This document shows, piece by piece, positions 1-6,815 of a stretch of DNA of 17,857 bases. Where the stretch lies: the NCBI GenBank assembly GCA_017413675.1, contig JAFPSR010000006.1, positions 1-17,857 of the forward strand, written 5' to 3'. Made by a program: the position numbers and the translations under genes. Under the pieces are notes generated by a model, which was given only the letters and a program-made list of their open reading frames with translations, was not told where the DNA came from and searched no databases. Position 1 is the first letter of the stretch; every line of letters starts with the position of its first letter. Origin of the DNA: Clostridia bacterium. Lineage in GTDB: Bacteria; Bacillota_A; Clostridia; Christensenellales; UBA1750.

Positions 1-222
1 AACCTTCCGATCGGGACCTGCCTGTGGGAAACGATATCCGCTATCGGGACGGTAGGACTGTCCCTGGGAATCACGCCGGAATTGGGATTGCTTTCCCGTA
101 TCGTATTGATTCTGCTGATGTTCTTCGGACGCGTCGGCGGACTTACGCTCGTATTTGCCGCCATCAATGTGAATAATGCAAATGTATCCACATTGCCGAT
201 TGAAAAGATAAATGTTGGATGA
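1..222 (+). CDS. ktrB: KtrB/TrkH-family potassium channel subunit, C-terminal end (partial)
   Basis: This is the last 73 codons of a membrane potassium-translocating subunit; its start lies outside the window. The frame opens at base 1 and stops with TGA at 220-222. The visible part holds the fourth pore-loop signature (SAIGTVGLSLG), then a hydrophobic helix with the FFGRVGGLTL motif typical of the last membrane pair of KtrB/TrkH, and a short polar tail. In the family, KtrB dimers conduct K+ (often Na+-coupled) and are gated by a cytoplasmic KtrA ring. The ktrA gene follows directly, with its Shine-Dalgarno sequence overlapping this stop codon, so the two are surely co-transcribed. KtrB is preferred over TrkH because the partner is a single-RCK-unit KtrA. 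Confidence 0.9.
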   Translation, partial: NLPIGTCLWETISAIGTVGLSLGITPELGLLSRIVLILLMFFGRVGGLTLVFAAINVNNANVSTLPIEKINVG

Positions 223-236
223 GGAGACTCGAATAT

Positions 237-884
237 ATGAAATCTATCCTGTTGATAGGCGTAAACAATTTCGGATCCATGATCGCCAAGCATCTGCACG
301 CACTCGGGCACGAAGTCATGGCCGTGGACCGAAACGAGCAACGGATCAATGCCATCCTTCCGTATGTGACCAATGCACAGATCGGGGATAGTACTAACGA
401 AATATTCCTCCGTTCGCTCGGCATCAATAATTTCGATGTATGCATCGTGACGATCGGCAGCAATTTCCAGAATTCCCTGGAAACAACCTCCCTTTTGAAG
501 GAACTGGGCGGGAAACTGGTTGTATCCCGTGCGGACAGGGATGTACAGGCGAAATTCCTGCTTCGAAACGGGGCAGATGAAGTGATCAACCCGGAAAAGC
601 AGATTGCCGAATGGGCCGCAATCCGCTATGCCTCCGATCATATTCTTGACTACATCAGTCTGGATGAGGATCATGCCATCTACGAAGTTTCTGTCCCGAG
701 GGACTGGCTTGGAAAATCCATTGCACAGATTGATATCCGCAAACGTTACGGGATCAACATTCTGGCCGTCAAGACAAACGGGGTCATGAACCTTTCCGTG
801 ACTCCGGATATTGTTCTGAGGGAAACCATGACCATGCTGGTGCTCGGAGAAGAACGGGCCCTGCGTAAATGTTTCAAGATATAG
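237..884 (+). CDS. ktrA: KtrA, cytoplasmic gating subunit of Ktr potassium uptake
   Basis: A 215-residue RCK protein, the usual KtrA length. It should form an octameric ring under KtrB and open the channel according to bound nucleotide (ATP/ADP or NAD(H)). Residues 1-135 are the Rossmann-type RCK_N domain, with acidic residue D at the end of strand 2 (VMAVDRNEQR) and the typical GDSTNE and VTIGSNFQNS segments. Residues from about 140 form the RCK_C (TrkA_C) domain. The glycine motif reads G8-V-N10-N-F-G13, so the middle glycine of GxGxxG is Asn. The ATG at 237 is chosen because GAGGAG at 221-226 lies 10 bases upstream. An in-frame ATG at 219 overlapping the ktrB stop would add six residues but lacks a good ribosome site. 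Confidence 0.92.
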   Translation: MKSILLIGVNNFGSMIAKHLHALGHEVMAVDRNEQRINAILPYVTNAQIGDSTNEIFLRSLGINNFDVCIVTIGSNFQNSLETTSLLKELGGKLVVSRADRDVQAKFLLRNGADEVINPEKQIAEWAAIRYASDHILDYISLDEDHAIYEVSVPRDWLGKSIAQIDIRKRYGINILAVKTNGVMNLSVTPDIVLRETMTMLVLGEERALRKCFKI

Positions 885-936
885 TATCCTGAAAAGCTTA
901 TCTCGGAAATCTGAACATGGAGTTGAGGTGTGGAAG

Positions 937-1446
937 ATGGGAAGACGCATCCTGGTCCTTCCTTATGATAGGGAATGGAAACAGAATTTCCTGGCCATTC
1001 AGAAAGAACTTTCTTGTGCATTGGGAGATCTTGCCGTTTCTATTGAACATGTCGGCAGTACGTCCGTAGAAGGACTGGCAGCCAAACCGATCATCGATAT
1101 CGATGTCGTAGTAAAACCCGGAGATGTTGCTCCGGCGATCAAAGCATTGGCAACGATCGGATATCGCCATGAAGGGAATCTTGGCATCGACGGCAGGGAA
1201 GCCTTTGACTACGAAGGCAAAAAGCTCCTGCCGGATCATCACATGTATGTCTGTCCGCAGGATTCTCCAGAATTAAAAAGACATCTGGCTTTCCGGGACT
1301 ATCTGCGCAAACATCCGGAAGCAGTCACGGAGTATGGAAAAGTAAAACTGGAAGCAGCCGCCCTGTATCCGGACGATATAGATGGATACATCCGACATAA
1401 ATCGCCCGTAATTGAAAAGATCTACAGGGAAATCGGGCTGCTGTAA
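937..1446 (+). CDS. GrpB family (UPF0157) nucleotidyltransferase-fold protein
   Basis: A 169-residue protein of the GrpB/UPF0157 family, which has a nucleotidyltransferase fold. Members occur alone or fused to CoaE (dephospho-CoA kinase), and their substrate is not firmly known. The signature is clear: IEHVGSTSV at 36-44 is followed by AKPIIDIDVVV, with D54 and D56 as candidate metal-binding acids, then a central DHHMYV segment and a C-terminal helix ending near YIRHKSPVIEKI. The ATG at 937 is preferred because TGAGGTG at 924-930 sits at the right distance; a GTG at 928 would overlap that site. It follows ktrA by 52 bases with no visible terminator, so it is probably read from the same transcript. 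A hairpin terminator follows it. Confidence 0.85.
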   Translation: MGRRILVLPYDREWKQNFLAIQKELSCALGDLAVSIEHVGSTSVEGLAAKPIIDIDVVVKPGDVAPAIKALATIGYRHEGNLGIDGREAFDYEGKKLLPDHHMYVCPQDSPELKRHLAFRDYLRKHPEAVTEYGKVKLEAAALYPDDIDGYIRHKSPVIEKIYREIGLL

Positions 1447-1481
1447 ACATCGATAGGCCCGCGGATTCACCCCAAACAAAC

Positions 1482-1519
1482 AATGCCTGGCAGCACAGAG
1501 CCCTGTACCGCCAGGCATT
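1482..1519. terminator. Bidirectional hairpin terminator between grpB-like and DUF4177-like genes
   Basis: A perfect 10-base stem AATGCCTGGC (1482-1491) / GCCAGGCATT (1510-1519), with an inner ACAG/CTGT stem in the loop. It lies between two convergent genes. On the minus strand it is followed by a T-rich tail (TGTTTGTTTG), fitting termination of the small gene at 1534-1686. On the + strand the tail is only a few T bases, so termination of the GrpB-like gene is probably weaker. Confidence 0.75.
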
Positions 1520-1533
1520 TCCTTGATCCTGTT

Positions 1534-1686
1534 CTAAGCCTTTTCCCGTTCGAAGGTGATCAGAAGATGGACCCACCAATAGGACCAGTAGGTTACATCC
1601 ACTACACGCCAGCCTTCTGCCGCCATACGGTTCATCAACGCCTCGGCTTCTTTTTCCGTAGTCTTCATAAGGCGATACTCTTTCAT
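1534..1686 (-). CDS. Small DUF4177-like protein (50 residues)
   Basis: A short gene on the minus strand. The product begins MKEYRLMKTTEKEAEALMNR, continues through AAEGWRVVDVTYW, and ends LLITFEREKA. This matches the general pattern of DUF4177 proteins: a short beta strand (EYRLMK), a helix with LMNRMAAEGW, then two strands ending in an F-E-R-x segment. No biochemical role is known for the family. A Shine-Dalgarno sequence (GAGGGA) lies just upstream of the ATG at 1686, a near-perfect sigma-A promoter lies 30 bases beyond that, and a hairpin terminator lies 15 bases past the stop. The combination of all three signals makes it very likely a real gene despite its size. The run YWSYWW is unusually rich in aromatic residues. 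Confidence 0.8.
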   Translation of the reverse strand: MKEYRLMKTTEKEAEALMNRMAAEGWRVVDVTYWSYWWVHLLITFEREKA

Positions 1687-1715
1687 ATCTTTCCCTCGCT
1701 TTCCTATGTATTTTG

Positions 1716-1744
1716 ATTATATCCGAAAAACGAAGGCAGGACAA
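1716..1744 (-). promoter_or_regulatory. Sigma-A promoter for the DUF4177-like gene
   Basis: Read on the minus strand: -35 TTGTCC (1739-1744), 17-base spacer, -10 TATAAT (1716-1721, perfect consensus). The expected start of transcription is near 1709, giving a leader of about 23 bases before the ATG at 1686. Confidence 0.75.
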
Positions 1745-1780
1745 TAATGGCAGGAAATAAAAGCTTTATCTGTCCGTAAG

Positions 1781-1840
1781 CCGGAGTTCTCGTCCCACCC
1801 TGCCGTTCAGACCGGGGCGGGATGATCTTTGCTTCTCCGG
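1781..1840. repeat. 60-base imperfect inverted repeat between divergent promoters
   Basis: Outer arms CCGGAG (1781-1786) and CTCCGG (1835-1840) are exact complements. Inside them, 1790-1802 pairs with 1813-1825 (11 Watson-Crick or G-T pairs of the 12 in 1791-1802 plus one flanking pair; one A-C mismatch), leaving a 10-base loop. The element sits between the minus-strand promoter at 1716-1744 and the + strand promoter at 1829-1856, and its right arm overlaps the proposed + strand -35 box. It could be a structured RNA, a terminator blocking leaky transcription, an operator, or a remnant of a small mobile repeat. Confidence 0.5.
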
Positions 1841-1856
1841 AAAGAAGTATTATAAT
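1829..1856 (+). promoter_or_regulatory. Probable promoter of the 912-residue surface protein gene
   Basis: A perfect -10 box TATAAT at 1851-1856 with a weak -35 candidate TTGCTT at 1829-1834 (16-base spacer). It implies a 5' leader of about 110 bases before the ATG at 1976. The leader contains no obvious hairpin apart from short repeats (AGCATTCCT / AGTATTCCT). Confidence 0.5.
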
Positions 1857-1975
1857 AGTCTAAAGCCATTTAGAGGGATACGAAATCAAATCCAGCATTC
1901 CTATTTTCCAGCAGTATTCCTGCCGGACCAGCTGAACCAGGTGTCCCGCTCAACGTTTTTCCAGGAGGATCTTCC

Positions 1976-4714
1976 ATGCTCAGAAAAAGAATCACCGCAT
2001 TCTTTCTCGCACTTCTGTTAGCATCACTGTGTGTTCTGTCCGTTCCGCAGAGTGCCATGGCCGGCGAGGAAAAAGAAATAGCCCGAATCGAAAAGAATAT
2101 CCAATCGATCATTCAATCTCTCAACCACCTGAAAGAGTCTTTCGGCCCAGAGGATACTTCAACTCTTACGCAGATTTTTAGCGGGTTCATGAGCGCTTTT
2201 TCCACCATTGGTTCTGTGGTAGGTCCGATCAACGGAAGTATTGCCTTTCTGAAACTGATCGGTCTGCTGAAGGATGGAACTGCGGCTTCCCTGGCCAATA
2301 TAACCACACAGCTCAATATCATTAAGGAAAAAATCGCCCAGATGGATACCAAGCTGGATATGATCACCGAGCAGATGCAGATTATGAAGGCATCGGATGA
2401 TTTCAATGCGCGCACAATCAAGTCCATGCAGATGGTTTCGGCCTGGCATGCCTTTGAATCCAACTACATGGAAAACAAAATGGATGAACTCATGCGCCAA
2501 TATAACGTCATGGTCATGGATGGACTGAAAGCATGGGTGGAAAACAGGGATGACAGCGCCCGTCACGGCGGAAATATCGACCTGGATACCGTATTGCTTT
2601 TATACCGGTGCACAAACGCTCCGGATACTGATTATCCCGGACCCCTGGATGAATTGAAGTTCGAACTGGATAATGTAGATGCCAATCGGTTCTCCACAGA
2701 CAAAAGTACTTCCTATGATTACCCGGATCCCTATATTATTTATGCGGACCAGATGGATACCCGGTTTGACAAATATGTGGTCCTGGACAAGACCTTCTTC
2801 CCGGCCAAGGGGGAAATGTACTGGAATGTAAATACCTTCCGGGATGATCTGAAGAATTATATCAAAAATAAAATCCGCGGTTATTTCGAAACGAAAAACT
2901 TCTCCCATTTCCAGTCCTGGAACTACTATGAATTCAATGCCTACGGCGATGCATCCCTGCGTACAGAGGAGCTGATCGATCAGACTGCCGAAGATGCCCT
3001 GCAGCAGGTAATTTACCGGGTTATCTCCTCCAAGCTCAATGAATCCGCTGATTTTTCCAGTAAGGCCTGCACCTATTTTCAGGAATACTGCCATCAATTG
3101 ACTGCCCGTCAATATGGGATAGATGCCCTGCTGATGAGCATGTACCTGACAAACTCCTTTGAATATGAAATCAAGGACGATATTACCGCCTTTCTGGATC
3201 AGATGGCCTTCAAAACCGGTGTTTACGGGGTATTTGCCGCACATGTCGCCGGAATGTCCAAATCCGTTCAGGATACGGATAAAGCCAATATCATGACAAA
3301 TCTCTGCGATGCGGTGGAGAAGATCACGGACGCAAAAAACACTGCCATAACCAATACAGACAATTACAGTTATGTTACCGGAACCGTACTGGAATATGGA
3401 GAAACGCGTTTTACCGCTTCCGTCACCGTTGACTGGCGTCATCGCGGAAGTTACTATGCCTATCGGTCCAGCGACGGCGGAAACTTTACCACATCTGTCA
3501 CAGACAGCAGCGGCAGTAAGGTTTCCGGCGCTCCCCTGATCGGGGACAGCAATGTGGTTCTGCTTACCTACCTTCTGAATGCAAGCGGACAATCCCTGGA
3601 TCATGATTTCATGAACAAGCATATGTCACCTTCTGTAAACCATGATGACTTCGCCGGCCTGATTACCAGTCTGGACGGGCAGCAGGTAATGGGGGAAGGG
3701 ACCTATCTTTCCCTGAAAACAAACAATATCATCGGGGATTATTTCAGCGGCAACCCGGATATCTATCTGAATTCCCTTCCCGGCGACGCTGAGTTCGGAT
3801 ACTTCCCGGTCCGGAATATGATGGTCGGCACTCTGTATGAACCTGCTCAGATAAAACTGAATGTACATACACCGCTTACAGGGATTGCGGTATACGGGGA
3901 AGACCATACATTCTGGGTCACGGATGAATCCGCGGTCATGGGGAACAGCCGCAGCAACTGGTTTGTGTCCCATCGGCAGGACAAGCAGACCGACCGGGAT
4001 ATCATCAGTAATGTTTATTACACGACCACCTATGATATCAAAACATATTTCAACTGTATCATTTCCAAGCCCCTGGTACACAGCGGGTTATCTTCCGAAG
4101 AATACAATGCCCTGGATTCCTTTAAGGAGGTCCTGGAGGAACTCAACGGGGAAGGGCGCACCAATAACGGCGGAGGGCACAAACACGAATGGGATGAGGG
4201 AGTTATCCGGGAATCCGAGGGAGAGATTCCGGCCACAATCACCTATACCTGCAAAACAGATCCTGCACACGTACGTACAGAATACTACCCAAACCATGAT
4301 ATGGTAACCCTGACTTTTGATCCGAACGGCGGTGTTTTCCTGGGAAGTACCAAGCCGGTTGCCATGGAATTTGAATCCGGCAAGGAAATCCAGCTGCCCG
4401 GTGCTCCGGAACGGGATGGCTATACCTTCGTGTTCTGGGATTCCAGTGAATACCCGGCGGATGCTGCCTATCTTCCAACTGCCAGTCGGACTTTCAAAGC
4501 TGTCTGGAAGGAAGGAGAGAGTCCCGTGCTTCCGGATGAATCCATTCTTCCGGAAAACACCAAAGTGCCGATCAATAATTCGTCCGGTTCGGGACAGAGC
4601 AGCCGCACAATTCCAAACAGCCTTTGGATCCTATGGAGTTTCCTGGGCTGTGTTGGCGGCGCCGCGATCCTCACAGGCATCATTCTCCTGATTCGAAAAC
4701 GGAAGAGCCTGTAA
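1976..4714 (+). CDS. Large secreted, C-terminally membrane-anchored surface protein with InlB-type repeat
   Basis: A 912-residue protein that I do not recognise as a whole. Residues 1-29 are a signal peptide (basic MLRKR, long hydrophobic core, cleavage after AMA). Residues 67-98 form a glycine-containing hydrophobic stretch (FSGFMSAFSTIGSVVGPING). A heptad-like amphipathic helix follows at about 103-140 (ITTQLNIIKEKIAQMDTKLD), a layout seen in alpha-helical pore-forming or membrane-inserting proteins. The central 140-730 region is Tyr/Asp-rich with no recognised motif. Residues 735-773 resemble the HxHxW...C module common in Firmicute surface proteins, but with one Cys (C759) and a His (H765) instead of CxxC. 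Residues about 777-846 are one InlB B-repeat (TFDPNGG...GYTFVFWD...FKAVW). A polar linker and a membrane helix (about 881-905) with a basic RKRKSL tail end the protein; no LPXTG motif is present. AGGAGG seven bases before the ATG fixes the start. It forms a single-gene unit with its own promoter and terminator. Confidence 0.85.
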   Translation: MLRKRITAFFLALLLASLCVLSVPQSAMAGEEKEIARIEKNIQSIIQSLNHLKESFGPEDTSTLTQIFSGFMSAFSTIGSVVGPINGSIAFLKLIGLLKDGTAASLANITTQLNIIKEKIAQMDTKLDMITEQMQIMKASDDFNARTIKSMQMVSAWHAFESNYMENKMDELMRQYNVMVMDGLKAWVENRDDSARHGGNIDLDTVLLLYRCTNAPDTDYPGPLDELKFELDNVDANRFSTDKSTSYDYPDPYIIYADQMDTRFDKYVVLDKTFFPAKGEMYWNVNTFRDDLKNYIKNKIRGYFETKNFSHFQSWNYYEFNAYGDASLRTEELIDQTAEDALQQVIYRVISSKLNESADFSSKACTYFQEYCHQLTARQYGIDALLMSMYLTNSFEYEIKDDITAFLDQMAFKTGVYGVFAAHVAGMSKSVQDTDKANIMTNLCDAVEKITDAKNTAITNTDNYSYVTGTVLEYGETRFTASVTVDWRHRGSYYAYRSSDGGNFTTSVTDSSGSKVSGAPLIGDSNVVLLTYLLNASGQSLDHDFMNKHMSPSVNHDDFAGLITSLDGQQVMGEGTYLSLKTNNIIGDYFSGNPDIYLNSLPGDAEFGYFPVRNMMVGTLYEPAQIKLNVHTPLTGIAVYGEDHTFWVTDESAVMGNSRSNWFVSHRQDKQTDRDIISNVYYTTTYDIKTYFNCIISKPLVHSGLSSEEYNALDSFKEVLEELNGEGRTNNGGGHKHEWDEGVIRESEGEIPATITYTCKTDPAHVRTEYYPNHDMVTLTFDPNGGVFLGSTKPVAMEFESGKEIQLPGAPERDGYTFVFWDSSEYPADAAYLPTASRTFKAVWKEGESPVLPDESILPENTKVPINNSSGSGQSSRTIPNSLWILWSFLGCVGGAAILTGIILLIRKRKSL

Positions 4715-4729
4715 TCCTTCTTTGTGATC

Positions 4730-4767
4730 AAGCCTTGTCTGCCTTTGCCCGGCCGGCAGGGCTTTTT
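4730..4767 (+). terminator. Terminator of the 912-residue protein gene
   Basis: Stem AAGCC (4730-4734) plus CTGCC (4739-4743) pairs with GGCAG (4755-4759) plus GGCTT (4760-4764), with a four-base bulge on the left arm, and is followed by a run of five T. It starts 15 bases after the stop codon. Confidence 0.75.
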
Positions 4768-4818
4768 CATTTGTAAACCGCTATACAGAAATAACATGGG
4801 ATCTACATAGAGTTTGCC

Positions 4819-4847
4819 TTGTTTTTTTATTCAGCGTTTGCTAGAAT
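4819..4847 (+). promoter_or_regulatory. Probable promoter of the MFS-GtrA unit
   Basis: -10 TAGAAT (4842-4847) preceded by TGc, an extended -10 element, with TTGTTT (4819-4824) as -35 at 17-base spacing. It leaves a leader of about 100 bases before the ATG at 4953. The rest of the 238-base gap 4715-4952 holds the upstream terminator and no gene that I can see. Confidence 0.55.
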
Positions 4848-4952
4848 GATACGAATTTGCTTGAACGGGCATCCCATACACTGATCTGAGATTGCCCCGG
4901 ATACAGATTCGCATAAAAACTCTTGAACTCCAGGAAAGTAGTTCCCCGGCTC

Positions 4953-6182
4953 ATGAAAACACGTATATCCCATGAAAACCCACTTCGTATCACTCTGTTG
5001 ATGATGATGCTGTATGCATTCTCCAACGGGGTTCAGTACATCGGATATAACCATATCCCGTTGTTTATCAGTGCCCAGTCCTTTGCGGATGACTCCACGA
5101 TCGGATACGCTACAGCGATCGGGGCTGTTTCCACCATTATCGCCCAGCTTTTCTGGGGAAGGATCTCCGACCGTTCCAGCAGCAAGAACATGGTGCTTGT
5201 AATTGCCCTGCTGGGCATGAGTCTGACCTCCCTGTTCTTCTGGCAGGATATGCCTTCCGCCCGTTTCCTGTATTGCGTCATGCCGGTTTTCTATTTCTTT
5301 TTTCTTGCCCCACAGTCCATGTCCGACACTATCTGCATTGAGAACATCGAAAAAACCGGGAAACCGTTTGCCTTTATCCGTTCCGCTGCACCGTTTTTCA
5401 GTACCTTCCTGGCATTCCTTATGTTCATACTCCCGAATCTCTCCGTGAAGAGCATGATCATGATCTATACTTTCTGCCCACTGCTGGCCATCCTGCCTGC
5501 CGTGCTCCTGCCGAAAACAGAAGGACACTTCCGGAAAAACGCTGCCGATAAAAACGCCAACCATTCGATGCTTTCCCTTCTGAAGAATAAAAAAATGCTC
5601 TTATTGCTGGCATTCGGTTTTTTTGGCTTCACATTCGGGAACATCCCAACCACCTATTTTTCCGTCTATTACAGCACGCCCCGCGGCCTGAATGCCGGTA
5701 CCAGCATGCTGGGACTGTTCTTTGTCCTTTCCATTGCCATGGAATGTCTCGTACTGATCTTCAGCGGACGGCTCATCAAAAAAGTCCATCCATTCCTGAT
5801 TCTGGGCTACCTGCTTTTGTGGAATGCTGTCCGTATGTTCCTGATTTATATCATCCAGAATCCTTACCTGATGCTTGTCACCGCCCTGTTCCAGTCCATC
5901 TGGTTCGGTCTGATTTTCTCCACGGCAACTCCTCTGATCAACAGTATCGTGGCTCCCGAACTGAAGGCAACGGGACAGAGTGTCTGGGTCCTGACCGCTT
6001 TCGGGATTTCACAGATTCTGGGGAACCTGCTGGCCGGAGTCCTGGCCGACTTCCTGTCCATGCGGCAGATCTTCCTGGTCGCCGCAGTCGGGTTCATCGT
6101 CCTGTTCTGTACACTCGGACCGATGCTTCTGCATTCCGGCCATGCTGAAATGAAAAAGGCATTCCCGGAAAGGGAAGCCTGA
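4953..6182 (+). CDS. Major facilitator superfamily transporter (LacY/MFS_1-like)
   Basis: A 409-residue membrane protein with about twelve hydrophobic helices in two halves, joined by a basic loop near residues 185-210 (KNAADKNANHSMLSLLKNKK). The loop between helices 2 and 3 carries the MFS motif A core G69-R-I-S-D-R74, preceded by AQLFW, as in LacY-type sugar/nucleoside proton symporters. The substrate cannot be read from sequence. The ATG at 4953 is chosen; AGGAAAG at 4932-4938 is a little far upstream. An in-frame TTG at 4923 would add ten residues but has no ribosome site. GtrA-like follows 51 bases later with no terminator between, so the two probably form one operon. It could equally be an efflux or an uptake protein. 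Confidence 0.85.
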   Translation: MKTRISHENPLRITLLMMMLYAFSNGVQYIGYNHIPLFISAQSFADDSTIGYATAIGAVSTIIAQLFWGRISDRSSSKNMVLVIALLGMSLTSLFFWQDMPSARFLYCVMPVFYFFFLAPQSMSDTICIENIEKTGKPFAFIRSAAPFFSTFLAFLMFILPNLSVKSMIMIYTFCPLLAILPAVLLPKTEGHFRKNAADKNANHSMLSLLKNKKMLLLLAFGFFGFTFGNIPTTYFSVYYSTPRGLNAGTSMLGLFFVLSIAMECLVLIFSGRLIKKVHPFLILGYLLLWNAVRMFLIYIIQNPYLMLVTALFQSIWFGLIFSTATPLINSIVAPELKATGQSVWVLTAFGISQILGNLLAGVLADFLSMRQIFLVAAVGFIVLFCTLGPMLLHSGHAEMKKAFPEREA

Positions 6183-6233
6183 TTCCTGTCCTTACTCATC
6201 TTCCGACACTGCGTAAAAAGGAGATGTACTGCC

Positions 6234-6671
6234 TTGAAAGAAGTATGGCGTGCCGTTAAGTTTACCCTGATTTCCATCAGTGCAGGCCTGATTGAGTTCG
6301 GCTCTTTCGCGCTTCTCAATGAAACTCTGCACTGGCCATACTGGCTCAGCTATATTCTTGCCCTGATCCTCTCCGTTGTATGGAATTTCACCCTGAATCG
6401 GAATTACACGTTCAAATCCGCTGGGAATGTCCCAATAGCCATGCTGAAAGTTGCCGCTTTCTACGCCGTTTTCACGCCCCTGACGGGATGGCTGGAACAC
6501 TGGTATACGATGGGGCTGGGCTGGAACGAGTATGTGGCAACCATCCTGAACATGCTTTTGAATTTCGTAACGGAATTCCTGTACCAGCGTTTCTTCGTCT
6601 TTGGAAAAACTCTGGATACCCTGGAAAAGAAAGAAAAGCAAGAAGACAAAAATAACGAATCCCTTTCCTGA
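6234..6671 (+). CDS. GtrA-family four-helix membrane protein
   Basis: A 145-residue protein with four predicted membrane helices (about 8-28, 36-54, 70-90, 99-118) and the GtrA signature NFTLNRNYTF at 51-60, echoed by NFVTEFLYQRFFVF at 110-123. GtrA-like proteins are thought to help move polyprenyl-linked sugars across the membrane for surface glycosylation, though many have no proven role. The start codon is TTG at 6234, supported by an excellent AAAAGGAGAT at 6216-6225; the nearby ATG at 6224 is in another frame. The C-terminal tail is highly charged (EKKEKQEDKNNE). No glycosyltransferase gene is adjacent in this window, which is unusual for a classical gtrA. Confidence 0.85.
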   Translation: MKEVWRAVKFTLISISAGLIEFGSFALLNETLHWPYWLSYILALILSVVWNFTLNRNYTFKSAGNVPIAMLKVAAFYAVFTPLTGWLEHWYTMGLGWNEYVATILNMLLNFVTEFLYQRFFVFGKTLDTLEKKEKQEDKNNESLS

Positions 6672-6681
6672 TTTTTCTTTG

Positions 6682-6705
6682 GAGAACCTCGCGGTTCTCT
6701 TTTTT
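6682..6705 (+). terminator. Strong intrinsic terminator after the GtrA-like gene
   Basis: Perfect seven-base stem GAGAACC / GGTTCTC with a TCGC loop, followed directly by six T bases, beginning 11 bases after the stop codon. Confidence 0.92.
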
Positions 6706-6737
6706 GTTCCCGAATTCCACAATCCGGGAGATTAGGA

Positions 6738-6766
6738 TTGAACTGCTCGGTTAACTTTGTTATGAT
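6738..6766 (+). promoter_or_regulatory. Sigma-A promoter of the HerA-like gene
   Basis: -35 TTGAAC (6738-6743), 17-base spacer, -10 TATGAT (6761-6766). The TTG of the -35 box opens the reading frame further, so a start codon there is ruled out in favour of the ATG at 6816. Confidence 0.75.
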
Positions 6767-6815
6767 AAAAACAACATTCCAATACTCATCGAATCCATCA
6801 CAAAGGAGCGGTTTT

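Noticed and set aside
1785..1806. Minus-strand AGGGTGGGAC resembling the conserved T-box riboswitch sequence AGGGTGGNACCGCG
   Set aside because: Only the first ten bases match and the CGCG end is absent. I see no specifier stem or downstream terminator, and the small gene has its own promoter closer in.
2600..3622. Long minus-strand open frame of 340 codons
   Set aside because: It lies wholly inside the surface protein gene. That gene has a signal peptide, ribosome site, promoter and terminator; the antisense product has no recognisable domain.
4841..4952. TTG at 4923 as start of the MFS gene
   Set aside because: No ribosome site precedes it and it adds residues unlike an MFS N-terminus; the ATG at 4953 begins a typical MFS leader.
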